NCBI RefSeq assembly: GCF_963583255.1 | Contig: NC_084803.1 | Span: 23,224,428-23,288,427, forward strand | Origin: Pyrus communis | Taxonomy: Eukaryota; Streptophyta; Magnoliopsida; Rosales; Rosaceae | Direction of reading: 5' to 3' | Length of the DNA: 64,000 nucleotides | Shown: in pieces, positions 33,466-42,814 of the stretch | Layout: the number at the start of each line of letters is the position of its first letter | Position numbering within the stretch: the stretch's first letter is position 1 | Position numbers and translations under genes: made by a program | The notes under the pieces: generated by a model | Told to the model about the DNA's origin: nothing | The model's input: only the letters and a program-made list of their open reading frames with translations | The model's database searches: none

Positions 33466-33671
33466 GCTCTGATACCATGTGGAAATTTTCAGGTCGACGG
33501 GCCGAGGGCCCATTCCAACAACACCGATACTGTCCCCACTTAACCACCTGCACAATCCTCAGGTGTGGGGTTTTATCATAAAAGGCCTCGGTGTTAATTA
33601 GAGAGGGGTATTTCTATTTAAAGCACTATTCTCTTCTCCCTCTGTCCGATGTGGGACTGGGGGTTCCAACA
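33466..33671 (-). repeat. TRIM 5' LTR (LTR-A) with adjoining copia primer site
   Basis: LTR-A is 33478-33671 (194 bp). Touching its inner end is a tRNA-Met primer site (33466-33477, minus strand TGGTATCAGAGC) followed by AGGAAAAATAACC and the gag start of the copia unit. The other TRIM primer site (28648-28659) instead continues CAGGGGATGGGTCC. The two sites are identical for 12 bases and then diverge, which marks the joint. The right flank CCTGA is the target duplication. Confidence 0.92.
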
Positions 33672-33676
33672 CCTGA

Positions 33677-34485
33677 TCTCCTTTAGTTTCTTTTACTCAG
33701 CCAGGTGAAAGGTAATGGAGTAAATGGTGGTAAGATAAAGGGACTTCCCTCATCTTGTGGATTTAGTTCCAACTGAGTATGGTGTTACGTGAAGTCGGGA
33801 AATCCATGACATGGAAGGCCATTAAGTAATTGTACAGTTCCGCCTGAACTGCGACCTTCACTGTTCCAAGCAATTAGATAAGCGTGCAGTTAAAGGTAGG
33901 TAGGGTAGTTTTACCCTTGCTGATATCGTCTACAATTCTCATCCTTTCAGCTGTATCTTTGAAAAAGATGCTGATTCTAGAGCCATTGTGCACCAAAACA
34001 TGACTAATTATGGTGTTGGAAATTTGTACCTTGATGACCAATGCATCATCGTGGAGGGACTGTACGTCTTTCAAATCTCAATAAGAGAACATTAGGATGT
34101 TGGAGTCGATTGGAAAGGGATATGTTGATGGAAGCTACCATTCTAGGCTTCTATAAGCTGATTTTCTTTACTTTTTGGTTTTACCTAGATACTTTTGTTC
34201 TCCATAGATGCAGTTGACGTTGAGAACCAATTTATCAATTAAACTTTGGTTTCCAGGAGGTCCCTAAGATTTTTTGGATCTTTTGCGAGACGTTATGGGA
34301 TGGGCAACGGTGCTTCCCGAAAGGGTTCAAATTAACAGTTCTCGCTGAGGTTGACCATTCTTGTTCTCCATGATTGCGATATCGTTGCTCCATATGTGTA
34401 GATTTACTACGGATGGTATTGAGTCTATGACCTAACTTCTGTTGTATTCGTGTTCGTCGACCCTGGAAAATAATGTCCCACATCA
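33677..34485 (-). pseudogene. Tat-type protease remnant and gag-side sequence
   Basis: Frame 34074-33874 reads HDDALVIKVQISNTIISHVLVHNGSRISIFF, a gypsy aspartic protease in which the catalytic D[ST]G-like triad has become HNG. Sequence 34100-34485 on the same strand contains no clear zinc knuckle and is probably the gag-protease linker. At about 34486 copia integrase sequence of the outer element takes over. The rest of gag and the 5' end of the gypsy element are absent. Confidence 0.75.
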
Positions 34486-36350
34486 TTCCACTATGTCTTT
34501 AAACTCTTTAAACATTGAAAATGTGTTTGAATTTTCTTTCATAAAGAAAACCCACACATACCTGGAAAAGTCATCAATGAACATCACCATGTACCGCATC
34601 CTATTGATCGATGGTTACCTAACAAGCTCACCAATGAAAATGAACTAGCTCCAACTATTCTCTTGCTTTGAATTTTGATTCCTTGTATGGTATTTGATGA
34701 GCTTTACCATATTAGCATCTCGCACAAACCGTATGTGTTCTCACGTCAAGTTGAGGAAGACCTTTAAGCATTGACTTCTTCATCATCATACTTAAATTGT
34801 GATAGCTAACACGACCTAGTCTCATGTTCCACAAACATGTTGTGTCATTTCTCTTTGTCTTGTCAACATATGCACACTCTCTAGATATTACATAGACTGA
34901 CTGAAATCATCATCCTTTCATTGTTGGCGTCTTTGAGATCTTGAGGTATCGATAAACCTTTACATCTCGTGGACCAAAAAAGACATAGTTTCCTAGTGAT
35001 GCCAACTACGCCACTGCAAATAGATTGTTCTTCACACCCAAAACATGGTTTATATCTTGAGAGGCACATGGTTAGTGTCGAACCTGGGCATAATTAATGT
35101 CTTACAAATATGAGCAATTAGTAACCTCAAGTTGTTGGTTATCACCACAAACGACCTCTTTTATCCTCAGTTATATTTTGTAACTTTTTCTCATCAACTA
35201 TCATGTGGTTTGATCAGCTTGAATCCATGAACCAATCATTCTTGTACTCAATCAATTCTAGACTTGATACTATGAGAGCAAACTTCTAGTCCCCAATAGC
35301 AAACGACCTAATATTCCTCCATGTTCTCATTTGTTTTGGAAGTGGAGACATTACTCTATACAGGCTTTTAAACCAACATCCTTCACCATATCGTTCTTTC
35401 TTTTCATAATTCTAACATTTTCCATGAAATATTTTATTATTTTTGGATTGGCCACTGTTGCCATGATATTTTAGAGCTCCCATTGACCTAGAAATCCCTC
35501 TTTTTGATGACCTGCTAACTGTCACCATCGCTTTTAGATCTAGCAATTACATGTTTCTTGAAGCTACATTAACTTTTTTTGGTGTAAAGCAATTCCTCAC
35601 CTTTTGGCGAGACCCTCCCAATTACTAAGCCAAAGCTTCTTGATCGGCAAGCAAATTTTCAAACTCAACAAGTGATGATTGAGTTGGTCACCCTTGTACA
35701 GCAGTAATGAAGCCTAGGTTTTCGGGTCTCGGACTATAAATAATTATTTTTTTTATCCTGGATTCTAAAATGGCAGCAGTAATGTCTAATTCAAAAACTA
35801 ATTCAGAAATTTCACTGCATATGGACTTTACCTTGTGGAACTATTGAGCAATTGTCATGTCTCGTTGTGCCACTAATAACAACTCATTATCGAGAAATTA
35901 TAGCCTTGCATCACTCGTTTTTTAAAAGAGTACGGCGATGGTTGTGGCTTTTTTACGTGCTCTAATATATCTTCTTCAATTGTTGTTTTTAGGACGAATG
36001 TGATCTTACCTACTTTGATCTTCCACTTACGCAGAGTTCCATTAGTGTGCGTCTTCTTCCAGCTGAATAATTTCATTACCACTGACAACCTCCCAAAGAT
36101 CTTGTCAGCTGAATAATTTCATTACCACCAACAACCTCCTAAAGATCTTGTCCTTGTAGATAAGACTCCATGCACGTTGCCAAAGTGTTGTGATTTTTCT
36201 TATTGAGCATCTTAATTCCTCCAATACTTGAAGATCACCCATCATGTGGGCCAAATTTTGACACATCGAACAAGATTAGTCAACAATCTTGCGTAATACT
36301 AAACTCCTCACGATTCTCAAAAGCTTCACCAAAGTTGGCCTTCGGTCGAA
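34486..36350 (-). pseudogene. Outer copia: gag, protease and integrase-start remnants
   Basis: Decayed minus-strand sequence in copia order from right to left. About 36350-35600: gag (LLVAQRDMTIAQ, FITAVQGWPTQSSLVEFENLLADQEALA). About 35270-35100: protease (DSCASNHMT-like blocks in shifting frames). About 34770-34680: pre-integrase (DVRTHTVCARC, YGKAHQIPYKESKFKA). 34650-34490: integrase start ([20 protein letters not shown]). It breaks off at 34486 just before the second integrase Asp; the complement is at 20225. A duplicated 48-bp block (CAGCTGAATAATTTCATTACC) lies at 36058-36150. Confidence 0.82.
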
Positions 36351-36789
36351 CCAATATGATACCAATTATTGAGAAAATTAGAGTACCAAACTATAGTATT
36401 AAAGTGTTAGAGAGACAAAACAAGTAAACAAATTAGAAGTTATGACACTATCTTATTTCTAGAGACAAACTTAAGAACACTCACACTCCTCGCAAACACT
36501 ACGCACTTACAATACCACTCTTACTTGCTTCTGACTTCTTGGTTGGTTCAAATAGGGTGGATGCCTTCTCCTTGTATTGGAATGGATGGAACCTTGGAGA
36601 AGCATAGAAACACCATGCTAGAAATATCTAGCTAATTCCACTAACTTCCTCTGTTAGAATTGTCTAAATTCTTTTCATATTTTAATATGCATCCCATGCA
36701 TATGATATAATCTCCTTGCATTTATCTAGAGAACACCAAGAGACTTTCGTAATGGATTGGGCTTATTGGGCTGGTGTTGATCTTTAACA
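36351..36789 (-). repeat. 5' LTR and primer site of the outer copia element
   Basis: The LTR spans about 36367-36789 (423 bp) and ends CTTTAACA. The minus strand just inside reads TGGTATCATATTGG (36351-36364), a tRNA-Met-type primer site that matches the first eight bases. Its inner end (TATTGAGAAAATTAGAGTAC) matches 11913-11931 of the partner LTR. Confidence 0.8.
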
Positions 36790-37565
36790 GTACATAGCTC
36801 AACATATTTTGCCACCTAAGTCCATCAGTTCCAGTAATAATTCCTTTTTAGTGGTGTTATTCCTGTCCCAATTTCTTATCTTCCCACTCACCTTTTATGA
36901 AATTTTTAATTACAAATTTGTCCATTTGTAAAATGACTACTTACCCTCTTTTGCATTATTACTTTTTATTTTTATTTTTTAAAAACTAAATGTTCGGTTG
37001 TGATGACTCTCACGCTGATTAAACGATTTGTCTACCTTAAACCCTAACTTATCTTCCCATCTCCTTTCATTCACAGAAAGCAAAAAGAATGAACTTAGAA
37101 GATGACGTTTTCATTGAAGAGGTAGAAGATGACTTTTCTATGAAAGAAGTAGATGATTATGTTTTCATTAAAGAGGAAGAAGAATAATTTTATTGGTGTG
37201 CATTTGAATTTCTCGCCAGCGTACAATTGAATATTTCGCCATCAAACTTTTCATTTAAATTTGCATCTCTCTGGTTTTTAATTTGAATTTTCATTTAACT
37301 TTTGCGTACAATATTTTGGTTAGTTAGGGTTCTGGTCAATAGTGCAAGTCACATGGAGCTGCAATGGAGGATTGGTTCACGTCTGTTCATATGCGTATTG
37401 TGTGTGTATATATACACACACACACACATACATATACATATACATATAAAAGGTTATTTTAAGAATAATAGTGGGTGGATAAATAACATTCAATTTTTTA
37501 ACTTTTTATGGTGAATGGAATCATAATGTGGATGGAGAAATAAGTCAATAGGGTAGGTCTAGCTG

Positions 37566-37607
<42 letters not shown>

Positions 37608-37755
37608 ATTTTTTCCCATAGTTTTGATAAGGGATAGTTTATTTGCCGTCCCTAGTCTCTAACTATTATAGACTCAAACCTTATGCATTTTAGATTTTTG
37701 ATTGAAGTCACTCTCCAGCTACATAAATGACATAATAATAAAAGAGATGCAATAA
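36790..37755. other. Intergenic sequence with simple repeats
   Basis: No gene is supported. It contains a TG/TA microsatellite (about 37403-37450) and a T run of about 36 bases (37567-37602). A 32-residue acidic frame at 37089-37187 (MNLEDDVFIEEVEDDF) has no recognisable relation and is probably chance. Confidence 0.5.
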
Positions 37756-37759
37756 TCTA

Positions 37760-38939
37760 TATATATAAAGTGAGAAGGCCAGTTTGGTGAAGCTTTCAAA
37801 AATGCCAAGAAAGCCCCTTCATTTTCTTCACAATTGAAATCCAAAAAAGTTTCGAAAATGAGGACAAATTAGTAAACAACCATTACTGAATAGAAAACAA
37901 ATAAAAAAAAATCTATAAATGGACGTGCTTAACAGTTAACCCTCATAAACTGCTAAGCAGTAGTGGGCAGTTCAAAAACACAAATTGAAAAAAAAAAAAA
38001 AAAAAAAAAAACTATCTTTACCATATATGTAACAAAGAAGGTTACAGTAGAAAGAAAATATAAATAAATAAATAAATAAACAAAATTCAAAAAGTATTGG
38101 AAAAGAAAACGGAAAATTGAAAAAAAAAAAAAAGAAAAACAAGTAGATGTGCTTAAGCCTCTCAACTGCTAAGCGGTAGTGGGGAGTTTTCTCCCCCATA
38201 GAATTCCACAATCTGAGTTGGAAACAAAACATGGTAATTAAAATAAAAAAATCATGATAATTATCCTCTAAAAGTTAGTAGTTATGGAGAAGAGAGAGAG
38301 ATAAATAACAAAAAGGCAACAAAAAAGTATTAAAAATAAAACAAATATATACATATATAGTGAGAAGGCCAGTTTGGTGAAGCTTTCAAAAATGCCAAGA
38401 AAGCCCCTTCATTTTCTTCACAATTGAAATCCAAAAAAGTTTCGAAAATGAGGACAAATTCGTAAACAACAATTACTGAATAGAAAACAAATAAAAAAAA
38501 ATCTATAAATGGACGTGCTTAACAGTTAACCCTCATAAACTGCTAAGCAGTAGTGGGCAGTTCAAAAACACAAATTAAAAAAAAAAAAAAAAAAAACTAT
38601 CTTTACCATATATGTAACAAAGAAGGTTACAATAGAAAAAAAAAATATAAATAAATAAATAAATAACAAAATTCAAAAAGTATTGGAAAAGAAAACGGAA
38701 AATTGAAAAAAAAAAAAAAAAAAAACAAGTAGATGTGCTTAAGCCTCTCAACTGCTAAGCGGTAGTGGGCAGTTTTCTCCCCCATATAATTCCACAATCT
38801 GAGTTGGAAACAAAACATGGTAATTAAAATAAAAAAATCATGATAATTATCCTCTAAAAGTTAGTAGTTATGGAGAGGAGAGAGAGATAAATAATAAAAA
38901 GGCAACAAAAAAATATTAAAAATAAAAAAAATTAAAATA
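37760..38939 (+). repeat. 590-bp tandem duplication
   Basis: GTGAGAAGGCCAGTTTGGTG occurs at 37770 and 38360, and the two copies match nearly base for base for about 580 bp; differences are mainly A-run lengths. Each copy holds two related blocks around CTGCTAAGC(A/G)GTAGTGGG, so the unit is itself partly duplicated. The minus-strand frames here are A-run artefacts. Confidence 0.92.
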
Positions 38940-39258
38940 AATAGAAAAAAAATAGATAATCCAAACTAAAATGGCAAAACCGTTCGGAAGAGAAGAGGAT
39001 GAATGTGGCGTCATTTTTGAAACTGCTATGAGCATTTATTGTGTGGTTTTTTAAATAGATATCTATGGGAAAGCGCCTCAAAAAAATTTTGACTAGCCGG
39101 GTTTCTTTTTTAGTTATTCTTCTCTTTTATTCACCTTAATTTCTTGATGCATGATTTTTAACAAATATTTCTTAGAATGTTTATGCTTCCATTTTGATTA
39201 GTACAGTTCTTGCTATATTTTAGATTATTAAACAAACAAACAACAAATAAAAGTAAAG

Positions 39259-39835
39259 GGACGTGATGGGTAACTCCTCCATTTAAGGATGAGATATTAA
39301 TATCTCACAAAATTATATTAAACAAAAAGAAACAAATAAAAGTAGGGGACGTGATGAATAACTCTTCCATTTTAGGATGAGATATTAAAGTCAGAGATAA
39401 TTGTACTGAACATCATTTTAGGAGAGAAATATTAAAAAATTAAGTAAAAAAAAAAAGTAACATAGTGAATAAGTGCTCTCCATTTTAGGAGAGAGAGATA
39501 TTAAACAGAAAAATTAAAATTTGTTATATTAGAAAAAAAAAGGAAACAAAAAAACAAATAAAACAACAGGAATGTTGTGAATAACTTCTCCTCCATTTTA
39601 GAAGGAAATATTAATATCTAACAAAATTATATTAAACAAAAACAACGTAACTGCTCTCCATTTTAGGAGACAAATATTAAACATAAAATTAAAATTTGTT
39701 TTATTGGAAAAAAAAAAGGAAGAAAAAGTTTAAAAAAAATAAATGGACAGGAATGTATCTCCTCCATTTTAGGAGGAGATATTAATATCTAACAAAATTA
39801 TATTAATAATAATAATAATAATGTGGGAGAAAAGG
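39259..39835 (+). repeat. Array of CTCCATTTTAGGAG palindromic units
   Basis: Seven degenerate copies of a block containing CTCC-ATTTTA-GGAG followed by AGATATTAA (at about 39276, 39367, 39410, 39479, 39590, 39656 and 39762). Between them recur AATATCTAACAAAATTATATTAA and AAAATTAAAATTTGTT. The core can form a short hairpin. Spacing varies from about 45 to 110 bp. Non-coding. Confidence 0.75.
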
Positions 39836-40142
39836 GATAGAGGTTATCGTTAGTTTAAAAAGAAAACGGTGAACTTCTCCCACTACCAAGCAGTAATTTC
39901 TTAGTTCCCACGTACATTCCCATTTGTTCCATTCCGGCTACAATATTATTATATGTACTCCCCATCTCCTTTGATTATGTGGCCAAATCTTATACTCCCT
40001 TTTTTTTTTGCTCCGCCTTCACTTCTCTAAGTTGTTCTTTTTCTTTGATCTTTTTTATTTTGTGTTTGTAAATGATATGAGCTCAATCCCCATCTCCGTC
40101 AATTTTTAGCATGCATGCTGTCATTAATTGGATACTAGAAGC

Positions 40143-41308
40143 ATGGTGATGGAAGCACAGTCGTACGAGATTGGTGGGTTTTCACTTCCTTTCCTTGCAT
40201 GGTTGTACTCATTTTACACATTTCCATGTAAGCATAATATGTAATTGTATGATTCCCAGATTTAGCTTCAGTTGGGTTTTTTAATTTCTTCCTTTAAATT
40301 CTTCATTGTGCGTTTTTTAAATTTTGGTCAGATTGTGAATTTCAATTTTGATTATCTTAATGTGCTATACGTGTGCTATGGTAATTTTAAAAATGATTTG
40401 TTTTCATTCTTAGGATATTTACAAGAATACCCACAAAAAATGAAGAAGGAACCTATTGATAAGATCTCAAACAGACGTGTCTGTATTTTTACACCTGTTG
40501 GGAGATATCTGTCGGAGTAAAAACTACTGATCTAAGCCAACTGATTCTCAAAGAGTGGAAAAAGAAGAAGCATGAGCAGTATGTATCCTAAATTATATAC
40601 AAATTTGTTACAAGAAATCTAACATTATATATACCTTCAATATATAGGTGGCGCATGAAAAAGGCTGTGGAAGAATTAAAACCTTCAACAACTCCTCAGA
40701 TCATACGTATTTGGAATAAAGTCCAACAAATAAGGTACAACACCATTTCTTACCTATTTATTTTTAATGGCATTCTCTATATCATTCTACAAATTAATTA
40801 TCTCAAATTATAAAATAAAATAAAACAATTTATGGGTGCAGAAAAAAGATTAACAGTGGCCAAACAACTTTTCTAAATACGGTAAGTCTTCTCTTATTTT
40901 CATACAAAAGTATACTATAAATTCAAATTGCATTCAATTTTCAAATATAAATAAAATTGCATTTTTTGTCAGTTTTACAAGCATCACACCCGTCTCAAAG
41001 TACAAAGGTTGAAGTACAAGATTAAGGTAATATTTCTTATTATTTAATTTTGTAAATATTGTTACAATTTGTTACCTCAAACTTGACAAATATATTTATC
41101 TTTCAGTATTCTACAAGTAACTGGAGTAAAAGTATTGCCATGAGAAAATTGTCAAACTTAAAGGTATTTAGGTTAAGTTGCTTACAATCTTTATAGTTGG
41201 GATTGTGCATTATAGTTAGACTTCCTATTTTATCATCATTGCTTGCAGATTAACCATGAAAATCTAAATCATCAAGTGCAAGCAAATGGGTGGCAAGCAC
41301 GACTTTGA
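40143..41308 (+). pseudogene. Seven-exon gene fragment, product not recognised, one frameshift
   Basis: Exons by splice signals and phase: 40143-40173, 40414-40578, 40648-40734, 40842-40881, 40973-41026, 41107-41163, 41249-41308 (stop TGA). All introns are GT-AG (donors GTATGT, GTACAA, GTAAGT, GTAATA, GTATTT), and phases agree from exon to exon. Segments in order: MVMEAQSYEIGYLQEYPQK, then NRRVCIFTPVGRYLS, a frame change near 40517, VKTTDLSQLILKEWKKKK, HEQWRMKKAVEELKP, IIRIWNKVQQIRKKIN, FYKHHTRLKVQRLKYKIK, WSKSIAMRKLSNLK and NHQVQANGWQARL. The protein is short, Lys/Arg-rich and mostly helical in character. I do not know the family. The single frameshift makes it a likely pseudogene or captured copy. 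A sequencing error is possible. Confidence 0.6.
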
Positions 41309-42501
41309 TTTCACACGTAGGCGCTATGTTTACATATGTACATGTTGTCCATATTTTGCTTTGCTTCATATATTAGGAGTTCATCCCTAGCTAGCCTATA
41401 ACTTTGATTGAAAACTTATGAATCTGAAACATTTTGATTTAAGGACATTAAGTGTTGTCAATATGTATTTAGAAATCAAATTACATGTCATATTTTCAAA
41501 TTTTTTTATTTATAAATAGTATATGTTTCCCATTTTATCTTCGTTGTTGTTTTAAAGAAAAAATAGTAAAAAATGTATGAGAGATTACTCACATATGTGC
41601 AAATTGGATGGAATATATGCTCCTAAATTATTCAACAAATGTGGCAATATGACAATATGGCATGCGATAACACCATTATCACTTTGGAATGATGGGATGA
41701 TTGTACGGTAACACCATTATCTCATCAACCTTTCTTCAACTCAAGCAATTGGAACTACGTAGCCTGACCCATGCTCTAATGTTGAATATCTCAGTCCCAA
41801 CCCAAAATGGCACACCCATAATTACGTACTCACTCCTCTAACTGCATCAACTATCCCATTCACACAACCATTGAACAAATGATCTGCCAACCTGCTCGAA
41901 TGACGCCAAATATTGCCCATAATACCTTTTTGTCCACCATAATAAAAAAATGTTGTTGTGCACCCTTTTAATACAGCCACTAATCCTCATGTTACAAAAT
42001 ATATTGATCATTTCATATTTTCTATACAACATTAAATAATTAAGCATATTTTTTTATTTTTTATATGAGAGTTTAAGGAACCTAACTCTTGATCTTCTGT
42101 ACAATATATAAGGGTAAAATGGTACCGATGGAGATAACAAAATTCTAACTAGACTGAGTAACTTAATTACCAAAGTCATAATAATGATCAAGCATAGCTC
42201 ATTTCGTGAAATCAAATTCTATCAGCCAAACAAAAAAAAAAAGACACCATAATAATTAGCAAGCAAAAAAAAAAGAAAAAAAAGGTGGATTGGTTAGTGT
42301 ACAATTCATAAATTTCATTTTTGGGTACAATGGGTAGGTGCAAAAAGACTAAGTTAGATGATCAAACATAATAAAAAATTGAAAATAATAAGAAATTGTT
42401 GTGATGGACACAAACACATTTTATAAAATAATCACTTCAGAAATATAAGAATATCTAAAACAACACATCTTTGGGGCGTGTAGCGCCCGTGATGCAAAAA
42501 T

Positions 42502-42539
42502 GCCTCTCGCACGCACGTTAGTGCGTGCAGAGAGGCTAG
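42502..42539 (+). other. Helitron 3' terminus: hairpin plus CTAG
   Basis: GCCTCTCGCACGCAC and GTGCGTGCAGAGAGGC form a stem of about 15 pairs with one extra base and a GTTA loop. The inner GCACGCAC/GTGCGTGC stem lies seven bases before CTAG (42536-42539), which is followed by T. Confidence 0.7.
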
Positions 42540-42556
42540 TACCAATAAAGACTCAA

Positions 42557-42592
<36 letters not shown>

Positions 42593-42814
42593 TTCATTTA
42601 CACTACAAATTTAATTATTCAAATTTGCTTATGGGTTTTGATAAAAAATAATAATAATAATAATAATTGCTTATGGGTGCATTCTAGATTATATATATAT
42701 AAAAGGATTTTATTTTATTTTTTTATTTTTATGAGTACATTGATATAATAAAATTTGGCTACATCTTATATATAAAGAATTGGTACATTTACATAAAAAA
42801 GTGGTTACATTTTA
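42540..42814. other. Simple repeats between Helitron and solo LTR
   Basis: A 30-base T run (42560-42589), an ATA microsatellite (about 42647-42667) and the first copies of a GTACATTTTA-type minisatellite (42720-42814) that continues after the solo LTR. No gene. Confidence 0.8.

Larger units (their letters stand above)
28251..33671 (-). mobile_element. TRIM element carrying a complete copia unit joined at the primer-binding site
   Basis: The whole 5421-bp block is flanked by the perfect duplication CCTGA (28246-28250, 33672-33676). On the minus strand its order is: LTR-A (33671-33478), primer site (33477-33466), copia gag-pol (33440-29074), polypurine tract (29075-29067), LTR-B (29066-28660), a second primer site (28659-28648), a 200-bp non-coding internal region, a second polypurine tract (28452-28444) and LTR-A (28443-28251). 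Removing the copia part leaves a normal TRIM: two 194-bp LTRs, primer site, short internal region and tract. The copia piece is exactly one LTR plus one body. The single outer duplication suggests one insertion, or a later recombination at the 12-bp primer site. Confidence 0.85.
20226..34485 (-). mobile_element. Tat-type Ty3/gypsy element nested in the outer copia integrase
   Basis: It lies between the two halves of the outer copia integrase. From left to right: an LTR (about 20226-20810), non-coding sequence (20811-23458), integrase, RNase H and RT remnants (23459-28250) and, after a nested TRIM, protease and some gag-side sequence (33677-34485). On the minus strand this is the gypsy order protease-RT-RNase H-integrase. 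Most of gag, the primer site and a 5' LTR are missing on the right, so the right end was deleted and no target duplication can be read. A solo LTR (25569-27043) and a TRIM/copia chimera (28251-33671) are inserted in it. Confidence 0.8.
11913..36789 (-). mobile_element. Outer Ty1/copia element, expanded by nested insertions
   Basis: Similar LTR sequences at 11913-17920 and 36367-36789 share the ordered blocks GGTGGATGCCTTCTCCTT, TTGGAGAAGCAT, TATCTAGAGAACA and CTGGTGTTGATCTTTAACA. Flanks are GTATA (11908-11912) and GTACA (36790-36794), a likely target duplication with one change. Minus-strand coding remnants run gag, protease and integrase start (36350 to 34486) and then integrase, RT and RNase H (20225 to 17921). 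The coding region is therefore cut inside integrase, and about 14 kb of other elements lies in the cut. The left LTR is also split by a MITE and a second copia element. Once these are removed the element is about 5 kb, normal for copia. All frames are broken. Confidence 0.85.
37756..42539 (+). mobile_element. Probable non-autonomous Helitron with gene fragment
   Basis: The left end TCTATATATATAAAGTGAGA has the TC start and A/T-rich opening typical of plant Helitrons. The right end has an 8-bp GC-rich hairpin (GCACGCAC, loop GTTA, GTGCGTGC), seven bases, then CTAG. The bases flanking the ends are A (37755) and T (42540), the AT target expected for Helitrons, and there is no terminal repeat or target duplication. 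Inside are a 590-bp tandem duplication of the 5' end, an array of short palindromes and seven exon-like segments of an unrecognised gene. 41309-42480 shows nothing further. No Rep/helicase frame is present, so movement would need a helper. The two ends being partners is inference. Confidence 0.6.

Noticed and set aside
37089..37187. Small acidic frame MNLEDDVFIEEVEDDF...
   Set aside because: Only 32 codons, built of repeated GAAGA/GATGA triplets, with no related sequence that I know and no promoter or splice evidence.
37953..38818. Phe-rich minus-strand frames
   Set aside because: They are translations of A runs and AAAT repeats within the 590-bp duplication.
39080..39100. Alternative Helitron 3' end at GACTAGCC
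   Set aside because: CTAG is present but there is no GC-rich hairpin directly before it and the next base is C, not T; kept only as a possible end of an internal copy.
42502..42590. Rho-independent-type terminator (hairpin plus T run)
   Set aside because: Looks like a bacterial terminator, but this is plant nuclear DNA, the T run starts 20 bases after the stem, and the hairpin plus CTAG fits a Helitron end.
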